Source: Solibacteraceae bacterium
GTDB taxonomy: Bacteria; Acidobacteriota; Terriglobia; Bryobacterales; Bryobacteraceae
DNA: 33,071 bases
Assembly (NCBI GenBank): GCA_026984795.1
Contig: JALSRK010000067.1
Coordinates: 1-33,071 of the forward strand
Direction of reading: 5' to 3'
The position numbers were made by a program, and so were the translations under genes. Each line of letters begins with the position of its first letter. Positions within the stretch are counted from its first letter, which is position 1. Shown piece after piece: positions 7,021 through 14,508 of this stretch. Below the pieces are notes generated by a model. The model did no database searches and was not told the origin of the DNA. It saw only the letters and a list, made by a program, of their open reading frames with translations.

Positions 7021-8376
7021 CTATTTCGGCTCGAGAATGAAGGTAGGCGCCAGACCGGTGAGGGTGGAGAAGGCGGCGCCGCTGGCGTCGCTGAGCCAGC
7101 TCGAGCAGCCCTGGACCTTGCCCGCGTAAACGTGGGGCTGGACGTCCACGGACATGTCGCGCATCTCCAGCATGCCGAACTTGAAGATGGGGAACGGGTA
7201 GACCTTCGGCTCCACGTACTCCTGCACGACGTAGGAATCGCGCATGGCGAGGCGGATCGAGCGCTGCCAGCGGGCGTCGTCCAGCTCGCGCCCGACGAAG
7301 GAGCGCTGGTCGGAAGTGATGTCGTTGGGCTGCAGCACCAGCCGTTCGCGGTTCCCGACGACAAACTCCAAGAGGCTGATTTCCTTGCCCTTGTACGTGG
7401 TCTTGCGATCCGCGAGGACGCGGGTCCAGGGCACGTGACGCTCGATGACCTGCCGCTCGGCGGCCGGGAAACCGGCGGTGACCTTCTCGTCGGTGAGCAG
7501 GTCGAAGATCGCCTTCTTGTAGGCGAGCTCGGAGCGGAAGCTGTTGACGAGGCAGACGGCGCCATCCTTGTAGGCGCGGACCAGGGGGTGGGTGAGATCG
7601 AAGCGCTGCAGGAACTCCTGGACGGTGAGCTTCCGGTAAATCAGGTCGATCACGAAATTCCCGGCGCGCAGGATGCCGCCGCGGTAGTGAAGCTGATCCG
7701 GAGCCACAACTTCGGTGGGGTAACCGGCTTTCCGGAAGGTCTCGGCCAGCAGCAGGTGTTCGCCGCTGCCCGTGTCCTGGAACTGCTGGCGGAACTCGAG
7801 GATGGCGATGTGGGGGAAGCTTTTCTTGCCACGGTACTTATAAGCCTTCAGCAGGGCGTCGAGGAGATGTTTCACTCCGCCGGTCCGCGTGAGCTTGTAG
7901 CGCTTGCGGAACTCCCTGACGAGGGGGCAGTTGAGGAACAGCTCGGCGAGCGCTTCGCTGGAGGCTACACCCGCGGGGGCGCCTACGTTGAACTGCAGAA
8001 AGTGCAGGGCGCCGTTGTCCACCTGGGTGTCCAGGCGGGCGGCGACGGCGGCCATAGGGTAGCCCGGATCGATGGAGGCGAGCATCCGCTCGGCCGGAAG
8101 CAGTTCCATTCGCGCCAGCAGACTTGGGGTGGACAACGCCAGCTGTTTCACTTTCTCGATGGCCGAGAGCAGCGCCTCGGCGGCCTTGACCAGGTTGGCG
8201 TACTGCCGGCGGGTGATGAAATGGGGCCGCAACACCGGCAAGATCGCTCCGCGACCGCCGGAGAGATTCCGCTCCCGCATCTGCTCCTCGAGGGCCTCAG
8301 CCCAGCCGAGATCGCGGAACTTCTCGCTTTCCAGCAGCTTGTGGTACCGGGAGATCGCCTCGTCGAGCTGCGTCAT
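7021..8376 (-). CDS. Divergent circularly permuted ATP-grasp protein
   Basis: The 451-residue cytosolic protein resembles the circularly permuted ATP-grasp family related to glutathionylspermidine synthase and the DUF404/407 proteins. Supporting pieces: NFVIDLIYRK (about residue 235), the segment LVNSFRSELAYKKAIFDLLTD (about 275-295), HVPWTRVL, and the end of the grasp, DSYVVQEYVEP. The usual ATP-binding stretch LKPND followed by a glycine loop (YGGKG) reads LQPNDITSDQRS here, so the Lys and the glycine loop are lost. Members are thought to form amide bonds on small peptides or amines, but the substrate of this branch is unknown and the degenerate loop questions catalysis. It stands alone, convergent with the Wzt-C gene (16 nt between stops). 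Confidence 0.65.
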   Translation of the reverse strand: MTQLDEAISRYHKLLESEKFRDLGWAEALEEQMRERNLSGGRGAILPVLRPHFITRRQYANLVKAAEALLSAIEKVKQLALSTPSLLARMELLPAERMLASIDPGYPMAAVAARLDTQVDNGALHFLQFNVGAPAGVASSEALAELFLNCPLVREFRKRYKLTRTGGVKHLLDALLKAYKYRGKKSFPHIAILEFRQQFQDTGSGEHLLLAETFRKAGYPTEVVAPDQLHYRGGILRAGNFVIDLIYRKLTVQEFLQRFDLTHPLVRAYKDGAVCLVNSFRSELAYKKAIFDLLTDEKVTAGFPAAERQVIERHVPWTRVLADRKTTYKGKEISLLEFVVGNRERLVLQPNDITSDQRSFVGRELDDARWQRSIRLAMRDSYVVQEYVEPKVYPFPIFKFGMLEMRDMSVDVQPHVYAGKVQGCSSWLSDASGAAFSTLTGLAPTFILEPK

Positions 8377-8446
8377 GCTAACCCTATGTCTTTCTACAAG
8401 TTAGTATTACACAGCGCATACCCGATGGGGAAATGGTAGATTGGAG

Positions 8447-8646
8447 GCCATCCGCATAAGCCACCTCTTATCAAGGCGTTAGAGGAACACGAAAATCTTC
8501 GGCGGGGCGGCGGAGCCACGCGCCGGGGCCTGACTCTTTCCACCGCCGGGAGCCACGCTGACGGATGGAACACGCATAGAAAGAGGTTGCCGGCGCGGCA
8601 GGCAGCAACTCGAGGGCCCCGGAGGGGTTCAACTGTTCAGGAGGCC
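8447..8646 (+). other. GC-rich leader with repeats and hairpins before a microprotein gene
   Basis: No long gene fits in 8377-8646. The stretch holds a perfect direct repeat of GGAGCCACGC at 8512-8521 and 8549-8558, a hairpin TGCCG-GCG-CGGCA at 8588-8600 inside a wider GTTGC/GCAAC pairing, and a CCTCT/AGAGG pairing (8464-8468 with 8481-8485). It ends in AGGAGG (8639-8644). I compared it mentally with c-di-GMP, ydaO, guanidine, glycine, TPP, cobalamin and SRP RNA consensus sequences and saw no match. It may be a structured 5' leader of unknown type, or just GC-rich sequence. Confidence 0.3.
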
Positions 8647-8649
8647 ATG

Positions 8650-8745
8650 ATGAACGGGGCGTTGGAGAACAATCCGGTGCTGATCGTCGCGGCCCTGCTG
8701 CTGCTGGCTGTATTCGGGCGGATGATCCGGCTGATGGGGGAGTGA
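8650..8745 (+). CDS. Single-span membrane microprotein, 31 residues
   Basis: An ATG at 8650 (another directly before it at 8647) follows AGGAGG at 8639-8644 with 5-nt spacing and runs to TGA 8743-8745. The product is a short polar N-terminus, a hydrophobic stretch of about 13 residues (VLIVAALLLLAVF), then a basic tail FGRMIRLMGE. That layout suits a single membrane-spanning peptide, similar in size to KdpF-type or stress microproteins, but without family-specific residues. No transporter lies next to it: downstream is the convergent cpaE-like gene. The strong ribosome site and the hydrophobic pattern are the only evidence for translation. Confidence 0.55.
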   Translation: MNGALENNPVLIVAALLLLAVFGRMIRLMGE

Positions 8746-8847
8746 CCCGCTATGGCGGTCCGGGCGGCTCTACGGCGGCCGGCCCGCGGCGGCGCCGGGC
8801 GCACGGCACAGGTGGCCGGCAGATCCGGACTCTGATCGAGCAGGCGC

Positions 8848-10050
8848 TCACTGGCGGCTGAAGGAGTACTTGCCGGAGAGGATGGAGAAGCAATCCAGGA
8901 ACCGCCTGTCCCGCGTGGCCGTTTCGCCGGTCCGGTCCTCGGGATTCAGGATGCGCCCGGCGGCGCGGTGGAGCTGGCGTCCCAGTTCGGACCTTCGGCT
9001 AATGGGGCGGCCCTCGGCGAGAGCTGAGTGGACGCCGAAATAATCATTGGCGAAGGATTCAAAGACGGGGACTTCGAGGAATTCGTTGATCTGCTCGCGC
9101 GTGATGGGGCTTTTCTTGCTCCACCGGTTGAGCAACACGCTGACCCGTCCGGCGGCGTCGATGGAGCGGAGGAACTCGAGCCGGTCGCGGGCAAGGTGCA
9201 GCGGCGGAACCTCCGGAGTGGTCACCAGGAAGATGCGGGTGGATTCGGCCATCAGCTCGATGGAGTATTTCTCGAGGTTGCCGGAGAGGTCGGCGAGAAT
9301 GACATCATACTGGCGCTCGGCGAAGGAGATCATCCGGTAGATCTGGATGGGCTCGACGCGGGTGCCGGGCTCTGGACGCCCGCAGGGGAGCACATCGAGG
9401 TTGCCGGCGCGGGTGACCAACTGAGGCCAGGACTCTTCATCGAGTTCCTCGCTATGGAGAGCGGCTTCGATGATGGTGGAGGAGGGGTTGAGCTTCAGCA
9501 TGAAGGCGACGAGGCCGCTGTTGAAATCGAAATCGGCGAGCAGCACGCGCGTTTGCCCCGGCTCGGCCATGGCGGCGGCGAGATTGACGGCCAGGGTCGA
9601 AGCGCCGACGCCGGGCTTGGCCGGCAGGAATGAAAAGAGGCGGGCGGTGGGAACCGCCGGCGGAGGGTGCTCGGCGAGATAGGTTTCGACGCGAGCGGCG
9701 ATCTCCAGCAAGTCTCCGGGCCGGAACGGCGCGGGGAGGAACTCGCGCACACCGAGTCTCATCAGTTCCATGAGAGTTTTCGGATCGCTGTCGCGGCCGA
9801 ATGCCACCACGGGCAGATTCGCGGCTGTCTCCTCCAGGTACCGCTTCACCTGGGCGGCGCGGGGCACGTCATCCGCGCAGAGAAAGACGACCTGAGGGGC
9901 GTGAACCCGCACGAGCCGTCCGAGGCTTTGGCTGTCCGGGTACGAGGGGAGGCGGCGAACGAGTCCGAAGCGTCCGGTCTCGAAGAAGACCGTCTCCAGC
10001 CGCTCAGAGAGTTCCTCGTCAGCTCCCAGAACCACTGTCCGCAGTAACAT
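8848..10050 (-). CDS. cpaE: CpaE/TadZ-like pilus-assembly ATPase
   Basis: The 400-residue product starts at ATG 10050. Residues 1-125 form a receiver-like domain (VVLGADEELSERL at the start) lacking the usual phosphoacceptor context, as in TadZ. Residues about 136-360 form a MinD/ParA-type ATPase with KPGVGAST at 145-152, where the second P-loop Lys is replaced as in many CpaE/TadZ proteins, followed by LLADFDFNSG (residues about 170-179) and DVILADLSG. Such proteins mark the cell pole for Flp/Tad pilus or secretion assembly. No other tad genes (cpaF, rcpA, flp) are in the window, so its partners are elsewhere or it serves another localisation role. An in-frame extension upstream to 10326 is non-conserved in character and overlaps the divergent gene's start, so it was not used. 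Confidence 0.8.
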   Translation of the reverse strand: MLLRTVVLGADEELSERLETVFFETGRFGLVRRLPSYPDSQSLGRLVRVHAPQVVFLCADDVPRAAQVKRYLEETAANLPVVAFGRDSDPKTLMELMRLGVREFLPAPFRPGDLLEIAARVETYLAEHPPPAVPTARLFSFLPAKPGVGASTLAVNLAAAMAEPGQTRVLLADFDFNSGLVAFMLKLNPSSTIIEAALHSEELDEESWPQLVTRAGNLDVLPCGRPEPGTRVEPIQIYRMISFAERQYDVILADLSGNLEKYSIELMAESTRIFLVTTPEVPPLHLARDRLEFLRSIDAAGRVSVLLNRWSKKSPITREQINEFLEVPVFESFANDYFGVHSALAEGRPISRRSELGRQLHRAAGRILNPEDRTGETATRDRRFLDCFSILSGKYSFSRQ

Positions 10051-10179
10051 AACCGGTATCCAAACGGAGCCCACGGGTGCGGCGACCGCCAAGCACCAGC
10101 CATTGCCGACCTTCCTGTTCCATATCGGAGAACGGCCCCAGATTTTTAGTCCGGCCCCTCCGCTGCGGGCGGTTTGGGG

Positions 10180-10192
10180 TATATTCACGGGT
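10180..10192 (+). promoter_or_regulatory. -10-like TATATT directly before a start codon
   Basis: TATATT at 10180-10185 is followed by 7 nt and then ATG 10193. There is no Shine-Dalgarno and no clear -35. This places the probable transcript start at the ATG itself, as in leaderless genes. Confidence 0.4.
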
Positions 10193-10504
10193 ATGCCGTC
10201 ATCGCAGGAGCAGTTGTTCGAGATCGAATGTCCCTGTTGCGGCGCGACGCTGAAGGTGGACGCGGGCACCCGGGCGGTGATCAGCCACCAGGCCAAGGAA
10301 AAGCCTCGCGAGGTGGAAGATCTCACGGAAGCGGTTCAGCGCCTGAAAGGCGAGTCGGTCCGGCGCGAACAACTCTTCCAAAAACAGCTTGCCGAGCAGA
10401 AGACGCACCAGGAAGTGCTGAGCCGGAAATTCGACGAGTTGCTGAAGCAAGCGAAAGAAAAGCCCGAGGCCGGCCCCCCGATGAAGGACATCGACCTGGA
10501 CTGA
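10193..10504 (+). CDS. Small zinc-ribbon/coiled-coil protein
   Basis: The 103-residue product starts at ATG 10193. Residues 9-24 hold IECPCCGATLKVDAGT, half of a zinc ribbon with one CXXC, and residues about 40-90 are a charged, heptad-like helix rich in Glu, Lys, Gln and Arg (coiled coil). It ends in an acidic DIDLD. Small proteins with this layout are common and uncharacterised in Acidobacteriota. It is transcribed divergently from the cpaE-like gene, with 142 bp between the starts. Function is unknown; a role in oligomerisation or nucleic-acid contact is possible but unsupported. Confidence 0.7.
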   Translation: MPSSQEQLFEIECPCCGATLKVDAGTRAVISHQAKEKPREVEDLTEAVQRLKGESVRREQLFQKQLAEQKTHQEVLSRKFDELLKQAKEKPEAGPPMKDIDLD

Positions 10505-10689
10505 AACGGCGAAGCCGCCAGGTTACAGTGCGCGGTTTCCACCTTTCGTCGCGGCCGCGGCGGGCGGGTCGAATTGTCCCGGCCGGTGGGCCAGTGTGTC
10601 CCAGGGCGGCCTGGGAAGGCGAGGCGCCGGGTTGGCAAAAAAGTCCCGGAATGACTAATCTAGGAGGCTTGGAACGCAGATATATAGTG

Positions 10690-10704
10690 TGGCACGTGGC
10701 TTGC
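10690..10704 (+). promoter_or_regulatory. Sigma-54 (-24/-12) promoter
   Basis: TGGCAC at 10690-10695, 5 nt, then TTGC at 10701-10704 matches the RpoN consensus TGGCAC-N5-TTGC exactly. The predicted transcript start is near 10716, 12 nt before ATG 10728. Sigma-54 promoters need an enhancer-binding activator; the 185 bp upstream (10505-10689) could hold its site, though I saw no clear palindrome. Confidence 0.6.
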
Positions 10705-10727
10705 GGGAAAGGAGAGACAACAGGGAC

Positions 10728-10976
10728 ATGAGAACGCCTCCAGGCAGTTACGAAGAGCTGCGGCGGCGGCTGGCACGGGCCGTGGCGGTGCTGGAGCGCC
10801 TGGAGAGCCGCCGGCAGGTCTCCGGCGACCCTCATCTCGGCTCGAACATCGAGCGGCTGGCCGTCCAGCGGGAGCTGGACGAATTGACGGCAGAGATCCG
10901 AGCCCATCCCGGGCCGCTGGCGCGCTTCCTGACGCCGGTGGTGGGAGTGCGGCGGCGGAGGCCGCCGGAAAGCTGA
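10728..10976 (+). CDS. Hypothetical 82-residue helical protein under sigma-54 control
   Basis: I do not recognise this family. The product is highly charged and Arg/Leu rich, with two probable helices (residues about 7-30 and 40-62) that could pair as a helical hairpin, followed by a hydrophobic turn (LARFLTPVVGV) and a basic Arg-rich end. No signal peptide or membrane span is evident. ATG 10728 was chosen because it lies just after the predicted sigma-54 transcript start; an upstream start at 10689 would begin inside the promoter. It is convergent with the RNA methyltransferase gene (45 bp between stops). Confidence 0.55.
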   Translation: MRTPPGSYEELRRRLARAVAVLERLESRRQVSGDPHLGSNIERLAVQRELDELTAEIRAHPGPLARFLTPVVGVRRRRPPES

Positions 10977-11021
10977 AAGAAGCACTGGAAGCAGGTTGCG
11001 CGGGGCTGCGCCACACTGCGG

Positions 11022-11648
11022 TCATTCCGGCGCGGGGGGTTCGCGCGACGCTGTTGCCGCCCGCGGCGCTTCTTGCTGGGACTGCCGCTCCCGGCCGACG
11101 GGAACCCGTGGCTCCCCCCAGTCGCGCCGCCGTTTCTGGCGCACGTACTCGTACATCACGATCGAAGCGGCGATGCTCACATTGAAGCTCTGAACCTTGC
11201 CGAACTGGGGGATGCGCAACAGGCGGACGCCGGGAAAGTCGGCGGGGCTGAAGCTCAAGCCGAACTCCTCGTGGCCGAAGACGAAGGCGCTCTTGTCCGG
11301 GAAGCGGACCTCGGGCAGAGGCTCGGGGGCGGCAGGGTCCATGGCGTAGACGGTGTAGCCCCACTGCCGGAGCTCGTCCAGGCACTCGCCGATCTCGTCG
11401 TGAAAGCGGGCCGGAACGTGGCGGAAGCTGCCCATGGCGGGGGCGGGGTCGAAAGGTCCGATGCCGACCAGATGCACCTCGCGGGCGCCGAGGGCGTCGG
11501 CGCTGCGGAAGATCTTGCCGACGTTGAATTCCGGCTTGAGGTGGTCCAGAACCACGATAAAGTCGTGCACGCCCGGCTGGGCGAGCCGGTTGCGTTCGAG
11601 CTCCCGCTCGTAACGCTCGACCATCCGGCGGTATTCGCGCTTCTTCAT
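11022..11648 (-). CDS. SpoU/TrmH-family RNA 2'-O-methyltransferase
   Basis: The 208-residue product has the three SPOUT motifs: NVGKIFRSADALG (about 41-53; Asn and Arg of motif 1), FVFGHEEFGLS (about 121-131, motif 2) and IPQFGKVQSFNVSIAASI (about 146-163, motif 3, which forms the trefoil knot and binds S-adenosylmethionine). Family members methylate the 2'-hydroxyl of a ribose in tRNA or 23S rRNA. The short N-terminal extension (about 25 residues, very basic) and the disordered C-terminal tail rich in Ala, Pro and Glu do not tell which RNA is the target. It is a single gene, divergent from the sulfatase gene. Confidence 0.85.
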   Translation of the reverse strand: MKKREYRRMVERYERELERNRLAQPGVHDFIVVLDHLKPEFNVGKIFRSADALGAREVHLVGIGPFDPAPAMGSFRHVPARFHDEIGECLDELRQWGYTVYAMDPAAPEPLPEVRFPDKSAFVFGHEEFGLSFSPADFPGVRLLRIPQFGKVQSFNVSIAASIVMYEYVRQKRRRDWGEPRVPVGRERQSQQEAPRAATASREPPAPE

Positions 11649-11734
11649 CGTCGGGCAGCGGAAACCCGCGGCTTTCTCTCTTCCTACTTTTCCTGATGCG
11701 GGAGCCTCCGCGCAAACCGGCCCGTTTCAGGGTG

Positions 11735-11747
11735 TATCTTGTTCATG
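11735..11747 (+). promoter_or_regulatory. -10-like TATCTT close to the sulfatase start
   Basis: TATCTT at 11735-11740 is followed by 7 nt and ATG 11748 (a second ATG lies at 11745). No Shine-Dalgarno is present, so a leaderless mRNA starting at 11748 is plausible. Confidence 0.35.
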
Positions 11748-13112
11748 ATGCCGAGACAGCGCACCAGCCGCCGCGAATTCCTGGCCGGCTCCGGACTGGC
11801 CGCTCTCGCCGCGTGCATCCGGCCACCGTGGCGGCCGAATATCGTCTACGTGATGAGCGACCAGCAGCACTGGCGAGCCGCCGGCTACCGGGATCCGTTC
11901 TTCGAAACGCCGGTGCAGGACGCATTGTCGAAGGAAAGCTTCGTCTTCGAGAACTTCTTCTGCTCGACGCCGCAGTGCTCGCCCTCGCGCTCTTCGATGT
12001 TCACCGGCTTGTATCCCTCGGCCACGGGGGTGATGGGCAACATCGGCGCGGCGGGCGGCAAGGACCTGGCGATGGAAACTTTCGGGCCGAAGTTGCAACG
12101 GGCCGGCTACGTCACGGGTTATTTCGGCAAGTGGCACCTGGGGGCGAACCCTACGGGGAATGCCGGATGGGATGAAGAGTACAAGCGAGTCGGGGACGCC
12201 GAGGCGACGCGCCGGGCGGTGGACTTCATCCGACGGCGGGCCGCGGGGCAAAGGCCTTTCATGCTGGTGGTCTCGTGTCTTGACCCTCACGACATCTACC
12301 GGTTCAAGCGGGACATGCCGAAACCCCTGAAAGTTGACGTGCCGCTGCCGGAATCCTGGGCCAAGGAGACGTTCCAGGGCAAGCCGCGCGTGCAGCTCCA
12401 GTTCATGACCGAAGACCAGGGCACGGCCATTTGGGGGGCGCCGCGCCGGGTCTGGGAATGGTACCGCGAGTACTACCGGCGGAAAGTCAAACTGTTCGAT
12501 GATCATCTGGGCCGGGTCGTGGACGCCCTGCGGCAGGCCGGCGTCTGGGAGAAGACGGTGCTGATCGTCAGCTCCGATCACGGGGACATGGACACGAACC
12601 ACCGGCTGATTTTCAAAGGCCCCTTCATGTACGAGCACATGGTGCGGGTGCCGCTGCTCATCCGGGCGCCTCGGGCGGCCGGGGGCACAGGCCCAAGAGT
12701 GATCAGAGATTTCCACGCCGTGAACACAGACCTGGCGCCGACGATCCTGGATCTGGCCGGCTTGCCCGCCGGACGGGTCCACGGCGTGTCGCTGAAGCCG
12801 CTGCTGACCGGCGGCTCCGTCAGACCGCGCGAGTTCGTCATCGGACAGTACTACAGCAAGCAGAAATGGGTGAATCCGATCCGAATGATCCGCACGCCGG
12901 AGTTCAAATACAACCACTACATCCTGCACGGGGAAGAGCTCTACGACCTGAAGAATGACCCGGAGGAACTGGTAAACCTGGCCGGCGATCCGGGTTACGC
13001 GGGGAAGAAGCAGGAGCTCAAGGCGGAATTGGACCGCTGGATCAAAAAGAACGACGATCCGTTTTATTCGCTCCATGCGACGGACCGCGCGGGGCGGCGA
13101 TTGCCGGGTTGA
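11748..13112 (+). CDS. Exported type I sulfatase
   Basis: The 454-residue protein begins with a twin-arginine signal (TSRREFLAGSG) that ends in a possible lipobox LAAC with Cys at 23, so it may be a Tat-exported lipoprotein. The sulfatase fold is clear: NIVYVMSDQQ near 31-40 (metal-binding Asp), then CSPSRSSMFTG at 77-87, where the Cys of CXPXR becomes the catalytic formylglycine, and SSDHGD with a later Lys-containing FKGPFMYEH segment for metal and sulfate. Such enzymes hydrolyse sulfate esters in the periplasm or at the surface, often on glycans; maturation needs a formylglycine-generating or anaerobic maturase encoded elsewhere. A BNR-4 propeller gene follows after 67 bp, suggesting joint use of a sulfated polysaccharide. 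A choline-sulfatase-like or glycan sulfatase subfamily cannot be assigned from motifs alone. Confidence 0.88.
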   Translation: MPRQRTSRREFLAGSGLAALAACIRPPWRPNIVYVMSDQQHWRAAGYRDPFFETPVQDALSKESFVFENFFCSTPQCSPSRSSMFTGLYPSATGVMGNIGAAGGKDLAMETFGPKLQRAGYVTGYFGKWHLGANPTGNAGWDEEYKRVGDAEATRRAVDFIRRRAAGQRPFMLVVSCLDPHDIYRFKRDMPKPLKVDVPLPESWAKETFQGKPRVQLQFMTEDQGTAIWGAPRRVWEWYREYYRRKVKLFDDHLGRVVDALRQAGVWEKTVLIVSSDHGDMDTNHRLIFKGPFMYEHMVRVPLLIRAPRAAGGTGPRVIRDFHAVNTDLAPTILDLAGLPAGRVHGVSLKPLLTGGSVRPREFVIGQYYSKQKWVNPIRMIRTPEFKYNHYILHGEELYDLKNDPEELVNLAGDPGYAGKKQELKAELDRWIKKNDDPFYSLHATDRAGRRLPG

Positions 13113-13179
13113 GGCCGAAGGGTTGGGCGGCAGGGCGGCGAGCGGCGCGGGATGGGGTTTCAGTAGACTGGCAGATGCC

Positions 13180-14493
13180 ATGCTTGCTGTAGCGTTGCTG
13201 GTTTTCTTTTCGCTCCTGGCGCCGGTCCGCGCGCCGGCGGCCCGGACCGCGGCCGGCTATCTGTCCCTAAGCACGGACGGGGCCTGGTGCTGGTTCGGCG
13301 ATCCGCGGGCGGTCTATCACGGTGGGAAGGTCTTCACCGGGTGGGTGAGCCGCGACGGGAGCATCTGGGTGGCGGCCTACGACGTCGAGCACGGCGGGAT
13401 CGAGCGGCACAACATCCATCCGCGGTTCCAAGCGGACGACCATGACACCCCATCCTTTCTGGCGCGGCCGGATGGCCGGCTGATGGTGGCGTGGTCCGGT
13501 CATGGAGGCGACACGATCTTCCTAACGGTCTCGCGGCGGCCGGGCGACATATCGGAGTTCGAGCCGGTGCGACGGCTGAAACTGAACAGCGTGGAGGCCA
13601 ACCGGCACTGCTATCAGGGAGGGCTGAACACCTACACCTACCCGAGCCTCTTCTATCTGGCCGAAGAGCGGACGATCTACCTCGGCTGGCGGGGCCTGGA
13701 TTTCAAGCCGAACCTCTCGTGGTCCGAGGACTGGGGCAAGACATGGGCCCCGGGGCGGATCTACGTGGCGCCGAAGCGGACCTACCTGAACCAGCGGCCC
13801 TACATGAAGATCGCCTCGAACAATTGGGACACTCTCCACTTCGCCTTCACCGACGGGCATCCGCGAAAGGAGCCGGAGAACTCGATCTACTACGCGCGGT
13901 TGCGCAAGGGAGAGTTCCAAAAGGCTGATGGAACGCCATTTTGCAAGCTGCAGGACGTCCCGTTCGACGTCCGCGAGGCGGACGTGGTCTACGATGCCCG
14001 GAAGACAAAGGTAAAGGCGTGGGTGTGGGACGTGGCGGCGGACCGGGAGGGGCGTCCGGCGATCGTCTACGTCCGCTTCCCCTCGGACACGGACCACCGG
14101 TATCACTACGCCCGCTGGGACGGCGAGAAGTGGCACGACCACGAAATCGCCCGGGGCGGGGGCTGGTTCCCGCAGACGCAGCCGGGAAAGACGGAGCGGG
14201 AGCCGAATTACTCCGGGGGGCTGGTGCTGGACCACGAGGATCCGAACACGGTCTACCTGTCGATCCCGGTAGACGGTGTGCGGGAGATCCAGAAGTGGAC
14301 GACGGCGGACCTGGGGGCGACGTGGAAGAAGACGCCGGTGACGGCGGGCTCGCGGCGGGACAACGTCCGGCCGGTGGCCATCCGCAACGCGCCGGAGGAC
14401 GGCCCGCAGGTGCTGTGGATGACGCTGAACTCCTACCGCCACTACACGGAGTTCGACTCCGAGATCAAGATCGACGTGGCCGCCGGGCGGTGA
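13180..14493 (+). CDS. Secreted BNR-4 beta-propeller protein, possible polysaccharide lyase
   Basis: The 437-residue product starts at ATG 13180 with a signal peptide (residues 1-21, ending APAA). The mature part is a BNR_4-type propeller: GAWCWFGDPRAVYH near the start, NTYTYPSLFYLAEERTIYL, RGLDFKPNLSWSEDWGKTW (an Asp-box-like S-x-D-x-G-x-T-W), a repeat of TTADLGATWKKTP near the end, and YLNQRPYMK. The BNR_4 group includes ulvan lyases of PL24 and PL25, whose catalytic His and Tyr lie in similar segments; H/Y candidates here are in NRHCYQGGLNTYTYP. It follows the sulfatase gene, which supports a role in sulfated uronic polysaccharide breakdown, but many BNR_4 proteins have no proven activity. 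It is convergent with the aminotransferase gene with 15 bp between stops. Confidence 0.78.
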   Translation: MLAVALLVFFSLLAPVRAPAARTAAGYLSLSTDGAWCWFGDPRAVYHGGKVFTGWVSRDGSIWVAAYDVEHGGIERHNIHPRFQADDHDTPSFLARPDGRLMVAWSGHGGDTIFLTVSRRPGDISEFEPVRRLKLNSVEANRHCYQGGLNTYTYPSLFYLAEERTIYLGWRGLDFKPNLSWSEDWGKTWAPGRIYVAPKRTYLNQRPYMKIASNNWDTLHFAFTDGHPRKEPENSIYYARLRKGEFQKADGTPFCKLQDVPFDVREADVVYDARKTKVKAWVWDVAADREGRPAIVYVRFPSDTDHRYHYARWDGEKWHDHEIARGGGWFPQTQPGKTEREPNYSGGLVLDHEDPNTVYLSIPVDGVREIQKWTTADLGATWKKTPVTAGSRRDNVRPVAIRNAPEDGPQVLWMTLNSYRHYTEFDSEIKIDVAAGR

Positions 14494-14508
14494 CGGCGGA
14501 AGCGGCGT

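Noticed and set aside
8378-8404. CTAAC/GTTAG inverted repeat near the ATP-grasp start as an operator
   Set aside because: Only five base pairs with a 17-nt spacer; expected by chance.
8447-8646. A known riboswitch (c-di-GMP, ydaO, guanidine, glycine, cobalamin, TPP) in the microprotein leader
   Set aside because: None of the invariant consensus stretches of these classes could be found; kept only as an unassigned possible leader.
10651-10731. A 26-codon frame (ATG ACT AAT ... TGA) before the 82-residue gene
   Set aside because: It runs through the sigma-54 promoter and would not be on that transcript; no ribosome site.
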